Assembly: GCA_051859825.1 (NCBI GenBank)
Contig: JBHYFA010000053.1
Span: forward strand, 1-20,483
DNA from: CSBr16-58 sp051859825
GTDB lineage: Bacteria > Bacteroidota > Bacteroidia > Flavobacteriales > Schleiferiaceae
DNA: 20,483 nt
Direction: 5' to 3'
Notes under the pieces: model-generated
Databases searched by the model: none
What the model saw: only the letters and a program-made list of their open reading frames with translations
What the model was told of the DNA's origin: nothing
Program-made: the position numbers and the translations under genes
Shown here: positions 1 through 5,881 of the stretch, one piece after another
Numbering within the stretch: the stretch's first letter is position 1
Layout: each line of letters opens with the position of its first letter

Positions 1-1
1 T

Positions 2-262
2 GAAGTTAGGTTAAAAAACTTCTTCCTTCGTGGGGGGTACTCGTATAGCACTTCCGGATTTATTGATGATTTCGATAATTCCGGCATCCAAGGAATTCAC
101 ACCGGAGCAGGATTTCGCTCTAAAAATTTCTGGATGGACTTTGCCGTGGTTAATTTTACGCAGAATTCTAATCGATTTCTTCCTAACTTAGGACAGCCAT
201 TCGGAATAAGCACGGATCGCTCGCAAACCTATTTTATGATTAGTGCAACATTCTTGCGATAA
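2..262 (+). CDS. C-terminal end of an outer-membrane beta-barrel protein (5' end outside window)
   Basis: An open frame runs from the window edge to a TAA at 260-262, giving 86 residues with no start codon inside the window. The residues alternate aromatic or hydrophobic with polar and glycine, as in beta-strands: RGGYSYSTSG, then GIHTGAGFRSKNFWMDFAVV, then a final strand YFMISATFLR that ends at the stop codon. This strand pattern, closing on a terminal amphipathic strand, is typical of outer-membrane barrels. The phrase with G-GFR followed by FW-DFAVV resembles the tail of Bacteroidota FadL/OmpP1-like transport proteins, but that family assignment comes from memory of similar tails. The protein would sit in the outer membrane. 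It lies upstream of the methyltransferase gene on the same strand and is separated from it by an apparent promoter. Confidence 0.6.
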   Translation, partial: EVRLKNFFLRGGYSYSTSGFIDDFDNSGIQGIHTGAGFRSKNFWMDFAVVNFTQNSNRFLPNLGQPFGISTDRSQTYFMISATFLR

Positions 263-285
263 TAGCTGAGTTTTTTATACTTTTG
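254..285 (+). promoter_or_regulatory. Predicted Bacteroidota-type promoter for the methyltransferase/ZIP gene pair
   Basis: A TTG at 254-256 is followed after 21 bases by TACTTTTG at 278-285, which matches the Bacteroidota -33/-7 pattern (TTG, 17-23 bases, TAnnTTTG). Transcription would begin about 30 bases before the ATG at 325. The -33 element lies inside the last codons of the upstream barrel gene. Prediction only. Confidence 0.5.
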
Positions 286-324
286 GGGCGTTATTACTAA
301 TGCCCTCTTTTTTTATACAAATAC

Positions 325-1065
325 ATGTCCACCAAATCAGAATGGTTTGCCGATTGGTTTAACACCAAATATTATCATACGCTTTATCAGCATCGTGATC
401 GCACAGAGGCTCAGACGTTTATCAAAAATTTGATGAACGAAGTAAAACTGGATGACAATGCACGAATTTTAGATTTAGCCTGTGGCCGCGGTCGTCACGC
501 CATGCAACTGGCGCAGATGAACTACCAAGTTGTGGGGGTGGATTTGTCCCCAGCCAATATAGAATTTGCTAATAAAGCAAAAAACGACCACCCGAAAGTG
601 GAGTTTAAAGTTGGAGACATGCGTAATTCACTAGGCGATAATGAATACGACGCCGTACTAAATGCATTTACCAGTTTTGGCTACTTCAACTCCAAAGCCG
701 AACACCAACAAGTTATAAATAACATCTATGCTTGCTTAAAAAACTCCGGCCTGTTTTTCTTTGATTATCTAAATGCTCGCGCCATACCCGCGGGCAATGA
801 TAAAGAATTGGTTCAAAAAATAGAGGGGATTCGTTTTACTACCAAACGATCACTACTTAACCAGCACGTAGTAAAAGAAATCAGCGTGCAAGACGGGGAC
901 AGCACCATGCACTTTATGGAAAAAGTAGCGCTCTACTACAAAGATGATTTTATCGAAATGCTCACCAAAGCAAATTTCCAAATCGTACAAATTTGGGGCA
1001 ACTACTTCCTAGAACCCTTTATCGAAAACGCTTCTCCGCGCCTCATTATCCTTGCCCAAAAATGA
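325..1065 (+). CDS. Class I SAM-dependent methyltransferase
   Basis: This 246-residue soluble protein has the Rossmann methyltransferase signature. Motif I is ILDLACGRGRHA at about residues 48-59, where the glycine-rich loop binds S-adenosylmethionine. GVDLS at about 71-75 ends strand beta-2, and VGDMR follows near residue 98. The N-terminal region (SEWFADWFNTKYYHTLY) and the C-terminal beta-rich part resemble small Bacteroidota proteins annotated only as class I SAM methyltransferases, so the methyl acceptor is unknown. No signal peptide or membrane segment is seen, so it should be cytoplasmic. The start is an ATG about 40 bases after a predicted -7 box. The stop codon overlaps the next gene's start (ATGA), implying translational coupling with the ZIP transporter gene. 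The substrate cannot be inferred from that pairing. Confidence 0.85.
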   Translation: MSTKSEWFADWFNTKYYHTLYQHRDRTEAQTFIKNLMNEVKLDDNARILDLACGRGRHAMQLAQMNYQVVGVDLSPANIEFANKAKNDHPKVEFKVGDMRNSLGDNEYDAVLNAFTSFGYFNSKAEHQQVINNIYACLKNSGLFFFDYLNARAIPAGNDKELVQKIEGIRFTTKRSLLNQHVVKEISVQDGDSTMHFMEKVALYYKDDFIEMLTKANFQIVQIWGNYFLEPFIENASPRLIILAQK

Positions 1066-1814
1066 TATTCAAATCCCTCATCCTCATCGCTTCGGTAATG
1101 ATCGGAGCTCTTGCTGCAAATTGGTTTAGAAGCGGCAACCCCCTACGTTTGAAAATCATGCTGGCGTTCTCGGGCGCTTATCTCCTCGCCCTAGCTATGA
1201 TGCACCTTATGCCAGAAATTTACGCACACAGCGTAGAGCATCACGATACAGACCACGGACACCATCACTCCCATAACCCCCTACCCGGACTCATGGTTAT
1301 GCTGGGCTTTCTCTTCCAAGTATTTCTAGAAATGATTTCCCACGGGGTAGAACACGGCCATCAGCATAAACCCCAGAAAAAAACACGCAGCAATATTCCC
1401 TTTGCGGCATTCATTAGCCTTTGTCTGCACGCCTTCATCGAAAGCATTCCCATCGGCACCCAGAGCCATAATCCGGAAATCACCAATAAACTATTCTGGG
1501 CCATCGCCATTCACCACATCCCCGTGGGCATTGTGCTGTTCTCCCTCCTGCGCGACCGAAAACTATCACTTAAAGTCACCTATTCCCTACTCTTCCTTTT
1601 CGCAATTACGGCACCCCTAGGAATGATCTTTGGCGGATACCTGCCCAACATGAACGAAATTAACACCTACGCCACAGCCTTCGTAGCGGGTATCTTCCTG
1701 CACATCTCCACCACCATCCTCTTTGAAGCCAGCGAAGACCACCGCTTTAATTTAGTGAAAATAGGGTCTGTAATTGTGGCTATTCTGGTAGCGTGGGGGT
1801 TTTCGTCGATCTAA
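1062..1814 (+). CDS. ZIP-family divalent metal transporter
   Basis: This inner-membrane protein of 250 residues has about eight hydrophobic segments. The ZIP pattern is visible. An early helix contains HLMPE (about 48-52). A histidine-rich loop follows (HHDTDHGHHHSH, about 60-71, with a second cluster SHGVEHGHQH at 93-102). Helix 4 carries HAFIESIPIG (123-132), with H123 and E127 as likely metal ligands, and helix 5 carries IHHIPVG (150-156). In most ZIP proteins the helix-5 motif is HExP; here the glutamate position is histidine. The expected role is uptake of zinc or another divalent metal into the cytoplasm. I chose ATG 1062, which overlaps the methyltransferase stop as ATGA. The frame is open upstream to a TTG at 993, but that start would add a non-hydrophobic extension inside the previous gene. 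Metal specificity is not determinable from sequence alone. Confidence 0.83.
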   Translation: MIFKSLILIASVMIGALAANWFRSGNPLRLKIMLAFSGAYLLALAMMHLMPEIYAHSVEHHDTDHGHHHSHNPLPGLMVMLGFLFQVFLEMISHGVEHGHQHKPQKKTRSNIPFAAFISLCLHAFIESIPIGTQSHNPEITNKLFWAIAIHHIPVGIVLFSLLRDRKLSLKVTYSLLFLFAITAPLGMIFGGYLPNMNEINTYATAFVAGIFLHISTTILFEASEDHRFNLVKIGSVIVAILVAWGFSSI

Positions 1815-1855
1815 CGATAATGCATAAAAAGTTTTGACGTATTTTTACTCAAAAA

Positions 1856-2599
1856 ATGAGAAAGCATTACTATTTGATATTTTTTTTAAGTTTGTTTTTT
1901 TCTTGTTTTGCGCAAGAGGAAGATAAAAAAAGAGAGGATAACCATTTTAACTTTTTTTCTATTGGAGTTAGTAATCCTGTTGGGAGTTTTGCAAGTAAGA
2001 ACCCTAATTCTGAACAAACTCCAGGCTATGCCACACTAGGCCCAGTTATAGATTTTACATATTTTGTTCCTGTATATAAGAATTATGGGTATTTGATAGC
2101 AGTAAATATGCATGGCATTAATACGAATCACCATAATTTAGTTAAAGATATAGCTCAACCTTACACAGATGATTTTACAGTTATTAATACTTATTGGGAA
2201 TTTGAAAGGCCATTTTTTCATTTTGGAGTTTTTGCACGCTATCCTTTAACAAATAAATTGTCTATAGAACCTCAATTTTTGTTTTCTTTTGTTCAGTATT
2301 TGTCGCCAGGTTTTGAAGCATACAATATTAATAGTCCATCAGGGTATCCGTCATTGATTAATCGTGAATCAGTTGTATCTAAATATACCAGAAGTATGAT
2401 TTTCCGTTTTGCATTTAATTATTCATTAAATGACAAGTGGTATCTCGTTTCAAATATTGATTACAGCACATCTAATCCAAGGTTTGAAAATAGGACAACG
2501 CGTACTAATTTGGGAAGTTATACTGAAAATTTCACTCAAAAAATCAGATTAGTAAATTTTAGTTTGGGAATCGGTTTTTTTATTAAAAGTAAGGATTAA
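1856..2599 (+). CDS. Secreted, probably outer-membrane barrel-like protein of unknown function
   Basis: The 247-residue product begins with a clear export signal: MRKHYY followed by a hydrophobic core LIFFLSLFFSCFAQ. Cleavage after AQ (about residue 20) is most likely, although the LFFSC stretch leaves a lipoprotein reading open. The mature part has repeated amphipathic strands rich in F, Y, N and S, including FHFGVFARYPLTNKLSIEPQ and a final LVNFSLGIGFFI close to the C-terminus. This suggests a small beta-barrel in the outer membrane. I recognise no specific family. Base composition is noticeably more AT-rich than the methyltransferase and ZIP genes before it, and codons favour A/T endings. 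It is followed 11 bases later by a lipoprotein gene on the same strand, so the two probably form a transcription unit. Confidence 0.65.
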   Translation: MRKHYYLIFFLSLFFSCFAQEEDKKREDNHFNFFSIGVSNPVGSFASKNPNSEQTPGYATLGPVIDFTYFVPVYKNYGYLIAVNMHGINTNHHNLVKDIAQPYTDDFTVINTYWEFERPFFHFGVFARYPLTNKLSIEPQFLFSFVQYLSPGFEAYNINSPSGYPSLINRESVVSKYTRSMIFRFAFNYSLNDKWYLVSNIDYSTSNPRFENRTTRTNLGSYTENFTQKIRLVNFSLGIGFFIKSKD

Positions 2600-2610
2600 C
2601 TTTTGAAACA

Positions 2611-3282
2611 ATGTATAGATCTTCAATTTTAAATAAAACGATTATATTGTTAAATTTTCTTTTAGTGAGTGTTATTTCAGGCTGCAAAAAAGAAGAATAC
2701 CCTCCAAAGCTTACCAAAATACACGGTTATCTTGTAGTAAAGGGGTCTATGGAAATAATAAACGATAGACCGTATAAAATTGGGATGTTTTATGGAGGCA
2801 GTGAATTAATAGCCGAAACCTATACAGATGAAAATGGATATTTTGAATTTACAATAGAAGAGAAGGAAGAAGTGAGAAGACGTTATAGGCTAAGATTTTT
2901 AGATGAAGTTCCTGATGATACATTTTGGGAGGGTGGCGGCTGGCAAATTTTAGATACCAATGAATTTATGAATTCTGCTGCTTATTTTCCCGCAGGCTAT
3001 CATGGTAGAATAGATATGGGAGTAGCAAAAAAGGCATGGTTGAAGTTACACGTGGAGAATATGACACCGCAATTTGGTGACGTTATCTGGATTATATTTC
3101 GATCAGTTTTGAATCAACGATTTTATCATGCTCAAAATTTTTATGTAATATTACCCGGCGAAGGTAATGTTCATAATCGGTTAGACTTTTATGTCACAAA
3201 ACCTGGTGTGTATCCACACTTACAAACAAGGAGGATACTTCTTAAGGAAATGGACACTACGTATTATAAATTGGAGTATTAA
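2611..3282 (+). CDS. Lipoprotein of unknown function with an Ig-like/carboxypeptidase-regulatory-like beta domain
   Basis: The 223-residue product has a type II signal peptide. The hydrophobic stretch IILLNFLLVSVISGC ends in a lipobox with the acylated cysteine at residue 25, followed by KKEE. After it, LTKIHGYLVV, then AETYTDENGYFEFTIEE at about residues 68-84, resembles the beta-sandwich pattern 'D-G-F-F' seen in carboxypeptidase-regulatory-like domains. That resemblance is weak and only suggests a small extracytoplasmic beta-sandwich. No catalytic motif is apparent. The gene starts 11 bases after the barrel-like gene and shares its AT-rich composition, so both were probably inherited or acquired together. 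The lysines after the lipid cysteine do not resolve its final membrane. Function unknown. Confidence 0.65.
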   Translation: MYRSSILNKTIILLNFLLVSVISGCKKEEYPPKLTKIHGYLVVKGSMEIINDRPYKIGMFYGGSELIAETYTDENGYFEFTIEEKEEVRRRYRLRFLDEVPDDTFWEGGGWQILDTNEFMNSAAYFPAGYHGRIDMGVAKKAWLKLHVENMTPQFGDVIWIIFRSVLNQRFYHAQNFYVILPGEGNVHNRLDFYVTKPGVYPHLQTRRILLKEMDTTYYKLEY

Positions 3283-3331
3283 AAAGAAAGGAGGCGAGAT
3301 GCTGCAACACCACACATCTAGGTAATTGATT

Positions 3332-3591
3332 TCAAGACTTCCTTCTCAATAAAGCGATTAGCTCCTGCCGCTCCTTACGCATTTCGGCTATTTCTTCTTT
3401 TAACAGTTTAATGTGTTCTTCGTAAAGTTCTTTTTGCGTGTAGTATATGTGGTTTAGCTGTGTGGTGGTTTGTTTTATCAATCAAGTTTTCGCACTTTCA
3501 ATAACATCTTCCTGTAATCACAGGAGCAATCAAATTGCTCAAACATCCTAAAAAAACACTCAAAATCAATCGTAAATTCCTCCGCTAAAAA
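3332..3591 (-). pseudogene. Possible decayed gene remnant: frameshifted coding stretch ending in a coiled coil
   Basis: Two adjoining minus-strand frames look coding but lack an ATG. The first (3591 down to 3478) reads FLAEEFTIDFECFFRMF and continues to a TGA at 3478-3480. The second, in a different frame, opens immediately after an in-frame stop with TTG at 3481. It reads LIKQTTTQLNHIYYTQKELY, then EEHIKLLKEEIAEMRKERQE, ending at TGA 3332-3334 (49 residues). The second piece is a strong heptad-type coiled coil, resembling the C-terminal tails of some Bacteroidota XRE/phage-repressor-like regulators. That resemblance is from memory. A single frameshift near 3480 would join the two pieces, and a TAA lies just upstream of the first. 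This is best read as a degraded fragment; chance open frames in a short gap remain possible. Confidence 0.35.
3524..3540. repeat. Short perfect inverted repeat (7-bp stem, 3-base loop)
   Basis: GAGCAAT (3524-3530), CAA, ATTGCTC (3534-3540) can form a tight hairpin in the gap downstream of the E1 gene. Neither side is followed by a run of T, so it does not look like a classical intrinsic terminator. It might still mark a 3' end for the E1 transcript. Confidence 0.35.
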
Positions 3592-3627
3592 TTAACGCTC
3601 AAAAACGAAATCTCCAATAAACCTATT

Positions 3628-5610
3628 CTAATACCCCAACAGCCGTTCCATCACTTCATCGAGATAGGTAGATGCCAAAAAGCCATTTTCTAAATTACCC
3701 GCAAAAGGCACCGGGGTATCCATACTTCCCAAACGAAGTACGGGTCCGTCGAGGTGCTCGAAGCAAAACTCACCGATGCGTGCGGCAATTTCGCCTCCAA
3801 ATCCTCCGGTCAAACAATCTTCGTGCAGCACCAATACCTTTCCGGTTTTGCGTACACTGCGGTAAATAGCCTCTTCATCTAAAGGCACCAAGGTACGAAG
3901 ATCCACAATATCAAGCTTCACCTCGGGGTGTTGCTTTTGCCATTCGAGCGCCCAGTGAACACCCATTCCGTAGGTAATTATACTGGCATCTGAGCCCTCA
4001 CCCACCGTGCGCGCAACCCCAAAAGGCAAACTGTAATATCCCGTGGGAACATTTCCGGAAAGCGAACGATACAACGCCTTATGCTCAAAAAACATCACCG
4101 GATTGGGATCTTCAAACGAACGAATAAGCAAACCTTTGGCATCATCAGGAAAAGCGGGGTAAACCACTTTCAATCCCGGTGTATGGGTAAACCACGCCTC
4201 ATTACTCTGACTGTGGAAAGGACCGGCTTGTACCGTTGCCCCGGTAGGCATACGCACCACCACATCGGCATTTTGCCCCCAGCGGTAGTGAATTTTCGCC
4301 AAATTATTGACAATCTGAGTGAAGCCCTCGGTTACGAAGTCGGCAAACTGCATCTCTACCATGCTCTTCATCCCCTTAATGGAAAGACCGAGACCGGAAC
4401 CCAAAATGGCCGACTCGCACAAAGGCGTATTGCGTACACGCTCTTTGCCAAACTCCGCCATAAAACCATCGGTGATTTTAAAAACCCCACCGTAGTCGGC
4501 AATATCTTGCCCCATCAACACCAAATTATCGTGCTTGCGCATGCTTTCGCGCAGACCGTCGGATATGGCGTCGATCAAACGCATTTCTTTGGTTTCAGAA
4601 CCGGGTTCCGTAAGTGGAATATCTACCGGCGCATAACAATCCGCCAGTTCTTTCTCACGATCAAAAATGATGGGTGCAGCTTCAACAGCACGCTGAAGAG
4701 CGGAGTTAATTTCTTTACCTTGAGCATCGCGCATGGCTCTGTCCAGCTCCTCCGTAATGACCTTCTCTTTCAGCAAAAAGTTCTTGAAATTCTCCACCGG
4801 ATCAAACTTTTGCCATTTCTCAATCAATCCGTCCGGATAATACTTGGTGCCACTCGCCTCCTCGTGTCCGCGCATACGGAAAGTCACGCACTCCAAGAGA
4901 ACCGGTTGAGGATTGGTGCGGATTTTATTGGCCCAATAACGGGTGGTTTCGATTACTTCGAGAATATTGTTTCCATCAATTCGTTCGGCCTCCATGCCGT
5001 AGCCAATACCCTTATCAACAAATTGCGCGCAGCGAAACTGCTCGTTGCTCGGCGTACTCAATCCCCACTGATTGTTTTCAACCACAAAAATCACTGGGAG
5101 TTGCCATACCGCAGCCACGTTAAGCGCCTCGTGAAAATCACCCTCACTGGCTCCACCATCTCCAGAAAAAACGAGTGAAGCATTGGCATTTCCTTGTAAT
5201 AGATGGGCGAGTGAAATTCCGTTGGCTACGCCCAGTTGCTGTCCTAAATGGGAAATCATCCCCACAATATTATGCTCCGGTGCGCCGAAGTGAAAAGAAC
5301 GATCGCGCCCCTTCGTAAAGCCATCAGCTTTTCCCTGAAACTGGGCAAACAAGCGGTATAAATCAATGTCGCGAGCGGTAAACACCCCGAGATTGCGGTG
5401 CATGGTGAGGATGTGCTCTTCAGGAAGCATCGACAAGGTGGTTCCCACCGAAATCGCTTCCTGACCGAAACCGGAAAACCATTTAGAAATCCTCCCTTGA
5501 CGAAGTGCGATAAGCATCTTCTCCTCAATCATTCGAGGTTTTAAAAGTGCTGAATATATCTGGATGAGCTCTTCATTGGAAAAAGCTTCTCGGTTGTATT
5601 TTATTGCCAT
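3628..5610 (-). CDS. Fused 2-oxoacid dehydrogenase E1 (alpha and beta subunits in one chain)
   Basis: The 660-residue protein is the thiamine-diphosphate E1 of a 2-oxoacid dehydrogenase complex, which decarboxylates a 2-oxoacid and passes the acyl group to lipoyl-E2. Residues 1 to about 325 form the alpha part. They contain the ThDP/metal motif GDGGASEGD starting at 150 and ending in ENN at 178-180, and the MRGHEEASGTKYY loop at about 247-258 with H249. After a linker, about 343-660 form the beta part, with LMGQDIADYGGVFK at about 365-378, CES (E399) and PFHSQSNEAW (H466). Fused E1 chains like this occur widely in Bacteroidota. Branched-chain 2-oxoacids are the likeliest substrate, but pyruvate cannot be excluded and no E2 or E3 gene is nearby. 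The ATG at 5610 begins 33 bases after the DUF4834 stop, consistent with co-transcription from carB. Confidence 0.9.
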   Translation of the reverse strand: MAIKYNREAFSNEELIQIYSALLKPRMIEEKMLIALRQGRISKWFSGFGQEAISVGTTLSMLPEEHILTMHRNLGVFTARDIDLYRLFAQFQGKADGFTKGRDRSFHFGAPEHNIVGMISHLGQQLGVANGISLAHLLQGNANASLVFSGDGGASEGDFHEALNVAAVWQLPVIFVVENNQWGLSTPSNEQFRCAQFVDKGIGYGMEAERIDGNNILEVIETTRYWANKIRTNPQPVLLECVTFRMRGHEEASGTKYYPDGLIEKWQKFDPVENFKNFLLKEKVITEELDRAMRDAQGKEINSALQRAVEAAPIIFDREKELADCYAPVDIPLTEPGSETKEMRLIDAISDGLRESMRKHDNLVLMGQDIADYGGVFKITDGFMAEFGKERVRNTPLCESAILGSGLGLSIKGMKSMVEMQFADFVTEGFTQIVNNLAKIHYRWGQNADVVVRMPTGATVQAGPFHSQSNEAWFTHTPGLKVVYPAFPDDAKGLLIRSFEDPNPVMFFEHKALYRSLSGNVPTGYYSLPFGVARTVGEGSDASIITYGMGVHWALEWQKQHPEVKLDIVDLRTLVPLDEEAIYRSVRKTGKVLVLHEDCLTGGFGGEIAARIGEFCFEHLDGPVLRLGSMDTPVPFAGNLENGFLASTYLDEVMERLLGY

Positions 5611-5638
5611 GAAAATGCTATGGATTCTGGTAAGAATG

Positions 5639-5646
5639 CAAAACTA
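5639..5646 (-). promoter_or_regulatory. Possible -7 element for the E1 gene
   Basis: On the - strand this reads TAGTTTTG, a match to TAnnTTTG. It overlaps the DUF4834 stop codon and lies about 28 bases before the E1 ATG. I see no TTG at the proper distance upstream, so this is weak and may be chance. Confidence 0.2.
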
Positions 5647-5862
5647 GTCTTTAATTTCCTCGTAATCGATATAATCGTCGGAATTTCCTTTGCGAGGTTT
5701 TTTTCCCTTTTCCGGATTGAAAGTAACGATAACGTTGCCTCTCTTCTTTTCTCCAGAGGCCGCATCACGACGATAACCATCCTGAAAAGGTTTCACAAAG
5801 TTATTGTACAAAACCACCAGCACGTACACGGCTAGGAATAAAATCATGAAAACCTTCAACAT
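5644..5862 (-). CDS. Small single-pass membrane protein, DUF4834-like
   Basis: The 72-residue product has one N-terminal membrane helix (MLKVFMILFLAVYVLVVLY, residues 1-19). A charged cytoplasmic tail follows, rich in K and R in the middle and ending in the acidic stretch SDDYIDYEEIKD. This architecture, a membrane anchor with a tail ending in a 'GxYxDYEEI'-like motif, matches what I recall of the Bacteroidota-restricted DUF4834 family, whose function is unknown. It lies between carB (19 bases upstream) and the E1 gene (33 bases downstream) on the same strand, so it is likely part of their transcription unit. The short length and the conserved-looking acidic C-terminus argue that it is a real gene and not a chance frame. 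Confidence 0.7.
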   Translation of the reverse strand: MLKVFMILFLAVYVLVVLYNNFVKPFQDGYRRDAASGEKKRGNVIVTFNPEKGKKPRKGNSDDYIDYEEIKD

Positions 5863-5881
5863 GATACAAAGTGGTTTTACA

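Larger units (their letters stand above)
3283..3627. other. 345-base stretch without an intact gene, between convergent genes
   Basis: This gap separates the 3' end of the lipoprotein gene (+) from the 3' end of the E1 gene (-). It holds a strong Shine-Dalgarno-like AAAGGAGG at 3287-3294, four bases before an ATG (3299) that opens only eight codons. It also holds a frameshifted coding remnant on the - strand (3332-3591) and a 7-bp hairpin at 3524-3540. I see no hairpin followed by a T-run, so neither flanking gene has an obvious intrinsic terminator here. Confidence 0.5.

Noticed and set aside
993..1061. N-terminal extension of the ZIP transporter from a TTG at 993
   Set aside because: It would lie inside the methyltransferase gene and precede a natural membrane-protein start at the ATGA overlap (1062).
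4081..5178. Long open frame (365 residues) on the + strand opposite the E1 gene
   Set aside because: It lies wholly antisense to a strongly conserved protein, has no recognisable motif, and is explained by codon bias of the real gene.
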